This document shows, piece by piece, positions 1-12,769 of a stretch of DNA of 64,000 nt. The position numbers and the translations under genes were made by a program. The notes below the pieces were generated by a model. It searched no databases. It saw nothing but the letters and a program-made list of their open reading frames with translations, and was not told the origin of the DNA. This stretch comes from Phlebotomus papatasi. Lineage: Eukaryota > Arthropoda > Insecta > Diptera > Psychodidae. Each line of letters opens with the position of its first letter. The stretch's first letter is position 1. The stretch covers positions 49,104,001-49,168,000 of the forward strand of contig NC_077222.1 of the NCBI RefSeq assembly GCF_024763615.1, given 5' to 3'.

Positions 1-431
1 AATCATACAGCTTAACCTCTCTAACTTTTTATCAAGCCAAATTTTTGAAAAAATTTTAATTTAGAATTTGCTAACAAAGAATCAGTGTTTGTTACATTTT
101 AAACAATAATATTGCTTAAAATTTAAGATTTGACACCTGTATGACTTTCAGGAATTAATCTGAAATCTGTATTAGGGCATGTAATGACTTTAATACCGAC
201 GTTGCCATGAGGGTATGCATTAATTCGCAGTGGCGAAAAGTGGTTACACATGTGGCCTATAGTGTGCAATCTAAAAAAAAACTAAAATGAGAAATCAAGC
301 ATGATCTCAGAAAATACAATTTTTAAGCAATTTAATGAAAATTTAAGGAAAACTTATAAATATAGACAGAAAAAATGATAGATATTGTCGTGCTTGAGTA
401 TTTAAAAGTATTAAAAAGGCAAAAACATATA

Positions 432-852
432 GGGTAAGTGTGCCAAATTCCGGCCAGCTTGCAATTTCGGCCATCTTTTTTGTTCCTAGAATTTCCATGA
501 AAGTTTTTACATACTCTAGAGATTATACAATGCAAAAGAATAACAAAAAATGTAGCTTCGACAAACGAGATGACGTGAAAAAGGCATTGGAAGAATTTCT
601 GAAAGGCAAGGAAGTATGAGAATGAAGGTGGCCGAAATAGGGCACCAATGCTATGTCCACATTTTTATTCATTTTAAAATGTATTAAGAATGATTTTAGA
701 GAAAATAAAGACTATAAACTGTCTACAAGGTTCTAAGCAACACTCCTTAAGTAGAAGGAATACAAAAATCAATTTCTATTAAAGATATTACATTTCAAAC
801 TTGAGACTTTGGCGCTTGCATGCAACTATGCCGAAATTTGGCACACTTACCC
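432..852. mobile_element. MITE, TA-flanked, GGGTAAGTGTGCC ends (copy 1)
   Basis: A 421-bp non-coding element begins GGGTAAGTGTGCCAAATT, ends with the reverse complement of that motif, and is flanked by TA on both sides (430-431 and 853-854). TA duplication with short inverted ends points to mobilisation by a Tc1/mariner-type transposase. A second copy lies in the opposite orientation at 55873-56297, and the two align along their whole length, which fixes both ends. No transposase frame is present. The family name is unknown to me. Confidence 0.85.
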
Positions 853-2902
853 TAAACCATTTTTTATTGAATTTGGTCAAAATTGATTAATCTGCCCTAA
901 CATTAGGAGGTACATTCTTGTATGTGGTACATATCTCCCTGATTTTCCATCATCATCGGCACAGTTCTTCTCCTGCCTACAATACCAACCTCATCAACTT
1001 GTAACCCATCACATGGCAGTGTAACAGCCAAGTAAAAGAGCCCAGCAGCATCAACAACAAAACTTGAGCGTTGTGCCGTATAGCCGAGATTTTTTTTTAC
1101 AGTATATATACATAAATACAAACAAGATTCAACATATTGCCGAGACCTACTTTTTCGGACTTTGTGAAATACATATAATGTATATACGTTACACTACTCT
1201 GACCATATACTAAAGTCTATATGGAAAAGCAACGAAATTCACGAAACATACGCATACGTGGTGGATTTCTTTCTCCTGCTAATTTTTTTTTCTCTTTGAA
1301 AAAAAAAAAAGAAAAATATCAAGATAGAATTTCGCTTGAAAAGTGTTCCATATCATATCCCCGTTCTCTCTCTCTCTCTCGAATACAGACAAAACAATCT
1401 ATAACTTTTGGAATTTCAAATTAGTTCCACTCTGAAATTTTATGGCAAATATAAAGTCACTAGAAGTAGCATTAGGAAGAGATGTGGAGAAATAGAACGC
1501 ATTATAGATATTGAAAGTAAAAATTCTTACGTATACACCATTCAGAGAGAATTGCACGGTTAGTCATTGTTACGTGTGGTAATTAAATGTTACTAGTTGA
1601 CATTATTTTGACAGTTCGCGCAAAACCAATTGCTGAATAAGACTTTTATTGTGAATTTTTTTTTATTGTATCTCTAGAAATTGCCTTCTTTTTAAAACCA
1701 AAGCGTTCCATGAGAGTATTTTCCGCAGTAAGCAAGGTGATGAAAAATGAAAATTTAAAGGAAAGACAACAATATCGTATCATGATGCAGAAGAACAGCT
1801 CAATGAAAATGGCCAGAAATTTTGTGAGGAAGTCCGTTATATTCGAAAGTCTCGTGAGAGTTCCGGTAACAGTAATTTGACCAAAATTGTGAGTCATTTC
1901 TTAAAGACAAGTACTCATGTATTTAGTAAAGTTTCTTGGGAAGACAACAAACATTTTTGTTTACTTTCCTAATTTTCCGCCAATTTTTGCTCCGAAGATT
2001 TCATATAAAATCAGAACGGATGGATCGTCTCGATCACGAAAGATTCAGGGGACTTCTTTTCTCTTTTTTTTTCTCTCATCTTTTCACCATCTCCATCGGT
2101 ACATTTGCATCTCTACGGTTTTTTTTTTTTAAGTATAAGAGAAGAACATTTATATACGAGTATATACTCTCCCAGAAAGAGGGTATGTAAATACAGTGTA
2201 TAGAATAATTCCCTGGTAGTTTGTGTGTTGAACTATTTTCGAATGTGGTGGAGAAAGATATTCACGTAAATTCAGAAGGCAGAACTCATGTAGGGAAAAC
2301 TTTAAAATTACAAAATGCCGAAAGACGAGAAGTCGCATTTGTTAGACACTTTTTGTTTGATAGTATTAGGATTGCTGGTTGGTTGGCTTATGTTGGGAAT
2401 GCCGTACTGAATAGAAAATTCATGTTGGACAGACACAAAATGCTACTACGGCCTTTTTAATATGTCTCTCTCACTAACAGAGTAGTGTTATGCAACCATT
2501 CATGTTGCACAGGGAGAAAAACCATAGGCATACACTTGAAAAAAAAAATTGATTTTGATTGAAAATATCTTGAAACAAGCCGGGTTGAGGGATACAATAA
2601 CCAAAAGAGAAAAAAAAACATTTAAATTGAAATAAACAAAATGTTCTGTATACTGTCTCTACTTGAAAGACGCTCTTTAAACCCAGTTGCCGTACCGAAA
2701 GACACAAAAACAAAAGGCTAAATAACTAGGGGAAAACAATAGTAAATTGAAATATAAAACCCAACTAACCTCACAATTGGTCATTTCTCATTCAACCCAC
2801 TCTCTTTTCCTCTCTCTCACACACTGCATACAAAATTCAAAACTTTTCGACTATAGCTTTTTAGTTGAATTTCATATGTTTTTGTAAAATAAAATCACTC
2901 AC
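853..2902. other. AT-rich stretch with no gene seen
   Basis: No coding exon is recognisable. The stretch contains long A and T runs and a short CT microsatellite at about 1367-1382. If the promoter at 3512 is real, this is the start of a minus-strand first intron that continues past the left edge of the window. Confidence 0.5.
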
Positions 2903-3512
2903 CAGAGTCCTAACTTGAATACAATTGATTGCCAATCGATAGTTTATCATCCAACAAAAACTTATTCACCAATACAATAATCACCACATTTTACCACTAT
3001 TTTGTGTCCTATGTGGTTTTTGCAATTGTATATGCGCGGTGCTTTAGATAGATTATTGACGAATAAAAATCCCTCGGCATAAAATCTGTTTTCCCGGCGT
3101 TTTTCTCCACACTTTCTGTTTTTCTTTTTTTTTTCCTTTAACGTGCAGACAAATAACTTAACACCGAAATTTTATTTTACCTAGACACTTTGATGCAGTA
3201 ACTCCTTTCTCACGGCTAATTTAAAACACTTATGAAACTCCAAATACATCCACAAAAAGACACATATTTTTTTTTTGCAAATTTTCTCCAAGAGAAAATA
3301 CAGTAGAAAAACCGATGCGATGAGGTGTGAAGAATGTTTTTCTTTCAATCTCTTTTTTCTTTTTAATTTTATAATCCAAGTGCTGGAATTAAATGTCCAA
3401 ATATCAATACAATTTGGCTCTGGGTGTAGAAAATGTGAGAGAGAAACACCTTTTCTCTATGGTTTGTATTTTTAGTTACACGACCGAACTGCTCTGAGGA
3501 TTTCGAGAAACT
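2903..3512 (-). other. Candidate non-coding first exon of a gene to the left
   Basis: On the minus strand a candidate start site at 3512 is followed about 610 bases later by a near-ideal splice donor, CTG|GTGAGTGATT, whose GT is the complement of 2901-2902. No long ATG-started frame spans the interval, so it would be 5' UTR. Coding exons would lie left of the window. The splice site is seen; that this is an exon is inference. A weaker donor (CTAG|GTAAAA) near 3179 would give a shorter exon. Confidence 0.35.
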
Positions 3513-3514
3513 GC
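3479..3514 (-). promoter_or_regulatory. Candidate TATA-less promoter: Inr plus DPE
   Basis: Read on the minus strand, GGCAGTTTC places an initiator A at 3512. The motif GGTCGTG lies at 3479-3485, exactly +28 to +34, which is the required position and a full match to the Drosophila DPE consensus RGWCGTG. A second initiator-like TCAGTC sits 8 bases upstream. The surrounding 100 bases are clearly richer in GC than their neighbours. Direction is right to left. Confidence 0.45.
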
Positions 3515-5403
3515 CCGACTGACACACGATTCCACCGCGAGACGATAGTTTGAATGAAACAAGAAGACCTCTATCATGAATGGAGTAGAGAAAGATGGCG
3601 AATAAGCCAGTGGTGGTTATATTCGAAAAACATCACAATTAATTCCATCGTACGCCACTGTTCACCCAATGATTTCAGAGGCTATCACCTTCACACCAAT
3701 ATTCCACTTGATAGCCATTTCACCGTGCTCTTCACTCAGCTCCCCATTTCATTCCTATATGCAGCAATAGTACAGGGTTTCCCATCTTTTTTTCTCAACC
3801 ACACACTCTTGCCATCTCCTTTCCCCCTTCATTTTCCACAGTATTGTACAGTGCATTTTATAGAAGGCATTATATATTATATATACCCAGTGGAAAAAAA
3901 ATATATGTGTGTGCTATTCCTATATTCAACGCTATGCAATTTTTAAACACAATGCTGGGGAGCATCCAATTGAGGGGTAAAGTGACTTTACACCACCATA
4001 CTTTTACAGCCCCAAAGCACTCGCAGCAAAGTACAGCTATAGTTTCACAATTATATAGCAAAACTAACTAGACTGAGAGAAGGCAGCACTGTAGCACTAC
4101 TAATACAGAGATCTGACTGTCAAAGTAGTGAAAGGATTTGATTTCAGAAGTTTTTTGCAAACAGAAAGATTTTAGACACCTAGTTAATTAAAATTTGCTT
4201 TGAAAGCATAAAAATTAATTATTGTGTATTGCAAAATAAAATTTCAATATTTTTCTCGAGTCATTTGAAGTCATTTCAAACTCTCATCACTGAGTCCATT
4301 GAATATCGTATCTAATTCATGAAAATTTAATTCACTTTGTCCCAATTTGTCACAAAACCGAGAAAATAAATTTGAAAGGGTTTTTAAATATAGGCATACA
4401 AAAATGGTTTTTATGATGCCATCACATACACTCTAACCTCACATAAAAATCCACACACGGCAACATACACACTTTGCTATTTTCCCACTAGGTGGCGTTC
4501 ACACTCCTTGTACATCGTCGCCAGGCAGTACGATCCTGCGTTGCCTCGTTTTCGGGGCCTTTCGACCCTATGTTTACAAATATCCACACAATTCGTGAAA
4601 AAAATGAAAATTACTGAAAAGTGTGAAAAACAAACACGACGAAGACTACGAATAAACCGTTTTTATAATTAAAGGGAAATACATAACGAAAATGAATCCA
4701 AAAGAGATGACTCGCGTTTTTAAACAAAACTTGCATTCGATAATATAAAATTTTTCCTGCCTCCTTCTTGCTCGTAGCATCGTCATGGCCAGCAAATATT
4801 AGAGTATGCGTATGCGCTCTTGATCATTCTTAGACGCTACAAATAGATACAAATTACTATCCAAAATGTCAACACAATGCACCCTAACTTCACAAAAAGT
4901 GAAGATTATTAAAAACTGAAGGCTAAAATTTGTTGAAACAGTTACAGGTATCAGGATGGAATTTTTCATGATAACAATTGTAACTGAATATCACCTGTTG
5001 AAATACCTTGCCCTATTTAAATTAGTTACCAATTTTTTCGTATATTCTAGTATTTAAGTTAATATTATTAGTATACTACAAAATTTAATATAGCATTGAA
5101 CTACTTTTATTTAACAAAAATTAGTGGAATTTTTTAATTTCAACTTAAGGAACAATTCTAGTTTCATTGTTTCATGGTCAGCTGGGGTGCCATATAAATA
5201 AATTCAAACAGAGGAAGAAAAAATTTAAATGATGCTAGAAGACATAAATGTATATTTTCGAGAACCATCCCTTTAGTATATAATTTTTTGGACTTTTCAA
5301 AAAAAAAAAAAACAAATAGTCAACACTTGCCTTAAGCAGGAACACTGTTCACAGAGAGAACATTATACATAATTCCGCGATTTTGAGTTATATATTTCGA
5401 CTT
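3515..5403. other. Upstream region of the candidate promoter, no gene seen
   Basis: The segment includes a 130-codon ATG frame at 3554-3946 with no recognisable similarity, which I do not call a gene. A GC-richer island lies at about 4485-4575 with a CTCF-like site and a forkhead-type TGTTTAC. It fits promoter-proximal regulatory DNA for the minus-strand unit starting at 3512. Confidence 0.4.
4485..4497 (+). promoter_or_regulatory. CTCF-like site CCACTAGGTGGCG
   Basis: CCACTAGGTGGCG matches the core of the CTCF consensus (CCASTAGRKGGCG) at every position. It begins a GC-rich block of about 90 bases in otherwise AT-rich DNA, roughly 970 bases upstream of the candidate start at 3512. Insulator or promoter-proximal function is inference. 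Confidence 0.45.
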
Positions 5404-5770
5404 CTTATGCCCTAGACACACTTACGACTTAAGCCGAGAGACGACTTTAGTGGAACATGATGGATTTCTAGTTAAACCATTATTTCTAATATAATTACGC
5501 TAATACGGGCTTCAGACCTAAGGCTTAGTTATCTGGCTTAACACTCCTCTAATTCCTTATCAAGCATGATTTTTTAGGAAATTGATGTTTAGGATTGAAT
5601 GAATATTAAGGGAAAATGATTCATTAGATTTTGAAAAATCAATAAAATTGCTTGTTATTAAGATTTTTGAGACCTTCGGGAACTGGGCAAAACCTCCAGT
5701 CTGAAGCTGGCACAAGCCCTCTCTCGGCTATTCCTCATGTCTGTCAAGGCCCTTACACCATAAGGACCCT
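5404..5770 (+). repeat. Two nested MITEs
   Basis: The outer family has ends reading TTATGCCCTAGACACACTT and an internal AAGCCGAGAGACG motif. It is interrupted at about 5504-5711 by a second family that starts GGCTTCAGACCTAAG and ends in CTCCAGTCTGAAGC. Relatives of the outer family are at 8690-9062, 38535-38745 and 54285-54420. Relatives of the inner family are at 16723-16930, 37555-37760 and, in part, 54950-55066 and 21808-21840. No coding sequence is present. Confidence 0.65.
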
Positions 5771-5774
5771 AAGA

Positions 5775-6510
5775 GGTCGTATTTTGGTAGAATTTTAGAA
5801 ATATGAATCTTCGAGTTTTTTGACGTCACACTGTTTGTTTGTCTTTCCGTCTGTCTGTCCGGTCGTTTCGACGCCTAACCCTAAACGGTTAGAGATAGAG
5901 ACTTGGGACTTTCGGGGGACCCCACATAAGTCGACTCTGAGGCCATTAACAAGCATCCCCCCAACCCCTCTCCTCCTCTAAATCCACGTTTTCTGGGATT
6001 GCTGGAAAATGCGCCGTGCGATTTTTTTCATATTCTGATATGTTTTAGAAATTACCTAGGAGAATATACATTCATATACCAAAAGTCAAAACTTAAAAAG
6101 GCTCTAGATTGCGCATTTATCAACCGAATGGGGTCATGTATGGGCTCATTGGAAAGATCTTGAAATTTTCCGATAAAACTGAAGCGATTCCAATAGATTC
6201 TGAACCGGTAGTGAATCGGTGCACAATAACTAATTTTTATCCGAAATTCAATTACATTACTCCTAGGGTGTATTTTGAGCAATATTTTGAGAGATACATA
6301 AATCGGTTCAAATCAGTTGTGAACCAGTTGTGAACTAAGTAATTTTTGTCCGAAAATCAGTTCTATTACTCTTAACAATTTTGGAGGATCTTTTAATGAA
6401 TCAGTTCAAATCGATTGATAACAGGTAAACAGTAGATGATGCGAAAGTATTTTTGAGGTATAGCATAGTCACGAGTTCGAGCACTTCGCAAAGCCTAGGA
6501 CGCTTTGCCA
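5775..6510 (+). repeat. Dispersed repeat, family R1, copy 1
   Basis: A diverged element of about 735 bp carries a landmark AACGGTTAGAGATAGAGACT near its start and a run of ACCGGTT / AATCGGTTCAAATC units, ending with a GCAAAGCCTAGGACGC-type motif at about 6488. Related copies occur at about 12770-13550 (+), 37775-38360 (-) and 60050-60575 (-). No protein is encoded and the class is unknown. Confidence 0.6.
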
Positions 6511-8689
6511 CCCCTTTTTCTTTCATGAAGTGTGAGAAGAATATTTTGCACCAGTGTGCTGAGTATTTTATGGTACACAATCATAAAAATAGGCGCGAAT
6601 GAGACAAGAATAAATGCTAATAATTCCAAAGATTTGCAATTCAAAATTTTTAGTCACACAGCCAGAGGTTTCATATGCAAAAACGGCAAAAATATTGAAA
6701 TGGAAAAAAAGAGAGCGAAAGAAAGGAAAAAAGGTTATACTAAAAAAAGAGTTGCAAAGTGTTTCAACTTTGCGGCATGCTCGAATTTCTCACAATGTCA
6801 CAATTTCTCACGAATTTATTTAATACAATGTCCGAAAAATTGGTGTAAAATTATTTTTTCGATGATTGTTTTATTTTTAAGTTTATCGGCTTATAGCAGA
6901 TTTAGGTCACTGCAAAGATTGCCCGAAATGACATAAGAGTAATATAAGTAAATTTCAGATGTAAATCAATTATTATAGCCCCTTCTTAACCAATTAGAAC
7001 TACTCCAGACTTATAAGAACAGAAATAAACAATTTTTACTGATACAAACTTAACACATTTTCTTGAGAAATAGGGTCAATAGCACTGTTTAACATTTGAC
7101 CTTGTAAACTTGTTAAAAAAAAGTAATTCAAAGCTTATGTTTCCCTATTCTTCCAAAGGTCTTATTGCCAAGTGTAATATACTTCCGCAAATGAAAGAGA
7201 AATCATAGAAAACGTTTTTGAAGTGTTCAGTTTTTAAGGAAGACTACTTCATCAAGTCACTATCTCTAACCGTTTGACCTGTACGTATGCTAATAAGCCA
7301 ATAAATTTTATTTCTCATAACTGCAGAATTTTTCAAAAATTCTAATTAAATAGTATGTTACATTTGGATGGCAGGGTCGAATATATAAATAATTTAAAAC
7401 CGATGGATTTTATATAAATGCTCTCCCTATGGACTTCGAGCATAAAAAGCACAGTGAGAGAAGAATCGATGCATATTTCCATTGTCTAAAAAGTTCATTT
7501 TCTTTACTTTTTTCTTTCTTTCTCCTTGGCTCTGTACTTGGAAACATCCTCATGTTGCTAATTTAGTACAAAATGATAATTATTAGTTAGTGGAAAAAGC
7601 CACAGCATACAGTATTGAGAAAAGTTGTACTCGCCCTACAATTCTCTATGGGGGAACCATAATGGAAGAAGAACTGAAGAAACAGAAGGAAAAGAGACTC
7701 CAACGCACAGGACCATGACCTAACCCAAAATATGAGGAAAAAATTCAGCAGTAGCTGCCAGAATAAATAAGAACAGCCCAAACACACCACTTTCAACTGA
7801 ACACGTAATTTGATATGTCTGCAAACGCACTAAAATGCATTTAAAGAGCCACAATTCAGGTAAAAAATTAAACTTCCTCCCCTCGAATTTACTTTATTTT
7901 TCCCAACTCAATCGTACAACTTTTCGTAGTTTTTTTTTTTTTCAAAAAAATGTAAAGGCAATGTATAATACTAAAATACCACGAAACATTTGTGTGACCT
8001 CTTGGTGCAGGTAAGTGCTTCTTTTTTGCTCGATTATTCGTAACGGGTCACAGTCATCAACTTCCTAAGTCACATTCACCCCAAAAATAGAAACACCGTT
8101 TCCCCAGTGACATTGAAAAGGCCAAAAATTTGTGCATTTATTTCGAAACTCTTGCACATGTAAGTGAATTTCTGATGCAATTTAAATGACACACACAAGA
8201 CTGTTTAATTCCCTGAAATACCATCACTTTCTTTGTACTATAACCTAAATACACCGTAAATTTTTCGCGGTTCTCATTAAAAAAAAAGCATTGGGAAAAC
8301 TTACAAATAGCACCTACGAAGACAGATTAATTTTTACAGTGTTTAATAAATACATCCCTGTTCCTAATGTTGCTGTAGCATTAAGTAATTGCAACCTAGC
8401 ATCCTACATGCTTAAAATTATTTTTAGATATTGAAATAGCCTATTGCTGTGCATAAAATAAGTTCTTAGACGGGTTGGTTGACTATATGATAGCTTCGTG
8501 TAAATTCATTTTCATTCTCTCAAAAATTACCTTTTTTCCTATTTTGTTATTCTTTTAATGAATAAGAATATAGAAAATACAGAAAATTAGTATTTGAGCT
8601 TCTGAATAAGTTTTGAAAAATTAACTGTAAGAAGTATTTCGTTTTTCAAATGACTAAATAAAATTAAAAGTTGAAACGAAAACTGACTT
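6511..8689. other. AT-rich stretch with no gene seen
   Basis: No exon, RNA gene or bounded repeat was recognised on either strand. Confidence 0.5.
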
Positions 8690-9062
8690 TATGCCCTAGG
8701 CATATTTACGACTTCAGCCCAGAGACGGCATAACGTAATTATAATAAAAATAATAGCCGTACTCACTATGGCGCTGTTATCTTGTAATATCGTTATCTCG
8801 TTATCTCGTTATGTTCTCGTAATGTATTTTATAAATGAAAAATTATAACAAGATAACAGATTACGGAGATTACGAGATAACAACGCCATAGTGAGTACGG
8901 CTAATGATTTGAATAAACATTTGTTATCCACTAACAAACCTGCTTCGCACCTTAAGCCGAAAGACGGATTAGTTAGAATCTGATGGAAATGTAATCAAAT
9001 CATAATTTTGATTATAATTACGTAAAGCCATCTTTCGGCTGAAGTCATAAGTGTATCTAGAG
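8690..9062. repeat. MITE interrupted by a second MITE
   Basis: The outer element starts with a variant of TTATGCCCTAGRCACACTTACGACTT and ends with its inverted form (AAGTCATAAGTGTATCTAG). It is the family also seen at 5404 and 38535. It is split by the TA-flanked element at 8756-8901. Confidence 0.6.
8756..8901. mobile_element. Short hairpin MITE, GCCGTACTCACTATGGCG ends, nested
   Basis: This 146-bp element has nearly perfect inverted halves: GCCGTACTCACTATGGCG opens it and CGCCATAGTGAGTACGGC closes it. TA lies on both sides (8754-8755 and 8902-8903). It is inserted inside an older MITE, so it is the younger of the two. Confidence 0.8.
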
Positions 9063-12000
9063 CATTAGTTGTACTACAGATTAGCGTTATTCAAGGGTTA
9101 AAGTTAGCCAAGTTTAACATATTTTCGTATGCATGAACATTTAATAGTAAACACATACTTTGACTTTTCTGTTGTGTCAAAATATGTCACTTTATCCAAT
9201 TCGTTTGGTCTAAGTAAGATTGTACAATTTTTTCCTGACCTAATTCTCCTTTATTACTAAACTTGCTAGAATTCCCATAAAATGAGATGTAGATCAATAT
9301 ATTAAAGTTCTTAAATCAATCTTAAATAAAGCTACATGAAGTTTACTAGTCACACTACCACAAAACAAAAATAAAAAAATAGTTTCCGTAATGTGGTACA
9401 CAATAATGAAATTTATCTTCTTTTTATTAGCTAATTATACACTTAAATTAACCAACCTTCTTTGTTAGTAAACTTACAAGTTTCCTATTAGAAGTCATTA
9501 AAATCTTTCCTTTAATATTTCTGTTTCACAGAACTATAGGAAAAATGTTAATTTATAATACTTGGACAAAGGTTTTGTATTCGAACCTCTACAATTCTGT
9601 GTAATGTGCAATTGTAAATAATGGGATTGAATAAAAAAAAACGCTGTTAATACATTTGCACAAAGTCAAGCTATATGAATTATTTAATAATCGCTATCTA
9701 GTAAGAACTTTGTGAAGTGATACCGAAGATGTGACTCTTGAAACTGAAAACAATTTCAAAAGCTATGGCAATGCAGTGAAAGGTAATTACATCTGCGATA
9801 GATATTAGTAATTTTGTGTTCTAGTTTCAATGTGAAACACATACTTAGTATTTACATAATAAACCAACATACATTTAAATGTTTATTGGAGTTATAATAT
9901 AATTCTTGTTATATATCTCATTTATATACAATTTGGCTTTTCATTGTAGTTTGTGAATCTGCAAAAGTCTGCAAAATCGATAAACTTTACCCATTTTGTG
10001 TTTCCTCTCTTTCACACATTTCATACGCCAATGAACAATTAAGAGTGTTTTAATGTGGAAACATTTTGCTAATATATGAATTTTTAGCTTAAAAGTTTAG
10101 CAAGTGTTGAGCATTCAAGTGACTCGTAAAGTGACCTTTGTTAGATAAATTATGCAATAAAGAAGAGTATTGGAGATTACTAATGATACAGAAATTGCAA
10201 ACAAAGGACTAAAATATACCAAAGTTTTGTAATTATTGCTTCGCAGCTAAATAATTGTTCCTTTATAGTCTAGCTTATACGATTATTGCATAAAATTGTT
10301 CATTTTCCTTCTACTCTTTAATCTATCAGATTTCGACGTTATCACTCTCTATACTGTCTCTATTTACAATTCGCTATAACTTTATCACTAAATCCATTTA
10401 TAATATACATTTTTCCATTGACCGTGACCGCCAAAAACGCAAATAAATGACCGATAAGGCACACATAGACATCAATCAACTTTCAATTTTTCTTTATCAA
10501 TGCATCAAATAAATATTCATTTGGACAAAAAAAAATCCGTGTGTCATTGAACTTGGAAATACAGAGATTTTTTTGTTCTGGTTGAATATAAAGAAAAGCA
10601 TTATCATTCATTAGAATTCTGAAAATTGATAACAAAAAATAATCTATATTGCAATAGTTGCCTGATAATTTCATTTTATAACATTGATTTTTTGTCAATT
10701 TGAAAATGAATAAAATTTTATAGTCATTCAGTTCATGAATCAAAGTTTTCAGGTCTTTTGCAGAATATTTAGAGCTCAAAAAGGTCATCTATAAGTTTAT
10801 TTAAATCAATATTAAAATTATATCAAAATCAAAGAGAAAATAGTTCTGTCTTTAGAGTTTCAACAACAAAAGAACTTACATCAAACTTCATTAGATATCT
10901 AATGTTCAAAAGGTCAAATATGGAATTCCCATAAGTTCTGCACTCTGTTGCAATATTTTACAGAAAAATTGTCACCTGAGGCAATAAGTCTTCTGCTGGT
11001 TGTCCTCAAAGGGAAAAAGAATAACTTTCCACCATATTTTCACCGTTTTTACTCCACTATATTACATTTTAGCGTGAGAGCGTAAAGTATCCTGAGGGGA
11101 TGAAGGTCACCTCTATAGCAAGACGACACAAAATTTATTGCACACAATGCAATTAGCTTTGACACTTTTCAATGCTATTTACGTGCCAATTTTCTGCGAT
11201 TCCATTGTTGTGATACTGATAAAAGAACAAGCAATTACGATAATAAAGTTTCAATATAATAAATTTTGTTTCATCTTTCTTCCTTTTTTCCAAACTGCTC
11301 TTTTGCCATTTGCGAAAGCATCTATCAGAAAGTAGAAGGATATATTGGCAAATAGAATGAGAACAGGGTCCTCTCTCACCATCAAACTAACTTCTTCTGC
11401 TTCATAGATTTTTCAGTGAAGGAAACAATAAATGAAAATGAGAAGTAAAAGAATATATGGAAAATTTCTACATATATAACATATTCTAGCATTATTGGTA
11501 TATCATTGGTATATGCAACCATAGTGAAAATCTCAATGCATTGATTGTCTTGTTTGTGTGCTCACCCGCCGCGAGATATTTATTGAGATTTTTTTTTCGA
11601 CAAATAGCATCTCTTTTGATATACGACAGTTATCACTTTATCCGGAGAGGAAATTCATTTTTCACAATTTTTCCAAATCTCCACATTCATTCGTCCTTTC
11701 TGAAAATAATCTCTTGTTTATTCTACAAGTCTCTCTTTGTAATTTATTTTTCCCATTTTCCACTTTTATCATAACAACAATTCGATTTATATGCTAAAAG
11801 TTTTCATTGACTTTTTCCAAAATGGTTAGAGAAAGAGTGAGAGAAAAAGGAAACATTTTTCTCTATTGTAAACCATACATTCAAGGATAATGTTGGTAGA
11901 TATGAGAAAATTTAGAATCATCACTGAGATAGAGAAAATTCTATTACATTCATAAAAAATGATAATACACATGAGATTTTTGCCCACATCTTTCAAAAAA

Positions 12001-12769
12001 TATGATATTTAATGAATAAATTTCTCATTGAAGACTTGTTGGAATGCAAGAGATGACTTTTTAAAAGTATACCCTTACAACCCCCTTTTTCCCCCACAAT
12101 AGTGATTCTCATAACTGATGAGATTCCTACGAGAATGATGTCACATCCTCCCTTAATTCCATAGCATAATGCACAAAAGGATATGCACAACAATCAACAT
12201 TCGTTCTTTACTGCATTATACATAATTCTTGTTCAGAAATTAGTTTTCATGATAAATTTATGTGAAACTATTATTGAATTTAGCAAAAGACTGTACATAC
12301 ATACCGACACTCTGACGCTTTCAAAAGTGTATATTCTTTCGTAAAGTTATATTTATTTAAAAAAAAAAAGGGAAATATATGAATATTATGGTAAAATTTT
12401 ATCAATTAATGATATTGGAATTACATACTGAGCTTTTCTATATTTTACTACTCGAACTCCACAGATAGAGCAGTATACATAATTTCTCAATTTTGAGTTA
12501 ATCGATTCCTTAGCCGCTAAAAGTTCAGTGATAAAAATGAAACGGTCACCGGGGATCCTTTGAAAGTGTCCCCGTTTAGACTCAGAACAATGAAAAAATC
12601 ATCTTTGGTGTTTGCTCAAATGAGAGAAATATGATATGAATAATAAGTTTACGATAAAACATAAGCTATCATGATAAATGTGCATACAAAATTTCAAAAG
12701 ATAGAATAAGTAAAATTTTCAAATTATTAAATGTGATTCATTTTTCCTGAAAAGAATCTATTTAACTTT
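9063..12769. other. AT-rich stretch with no supported gene
   Basis: One ATG-started frame of 101 codons lies at 10483-10788 (-). A frame that long is expected about once by chance in 64 kb of such AT-rich DNA, and it has no splice or family support, so it is not called. Nothing else is recognisable. Confidence 0.5.

Noticed and set aside
3554..3946. 130-codon ATG frame as a gene
   Set aside because: The composition is low in helical or domain-like pattern, the C-terminal half follows T-rich non-coding sequence, and it overlaps the region upstream of an opposite-strand promoter.
10483..10788. 101-codon ATG frame on the minus strand as a gene
   Set aside because: About one frame of this length is expected by chance in this much AT-rich DNA, and there is no domain, splice or neighbour support.
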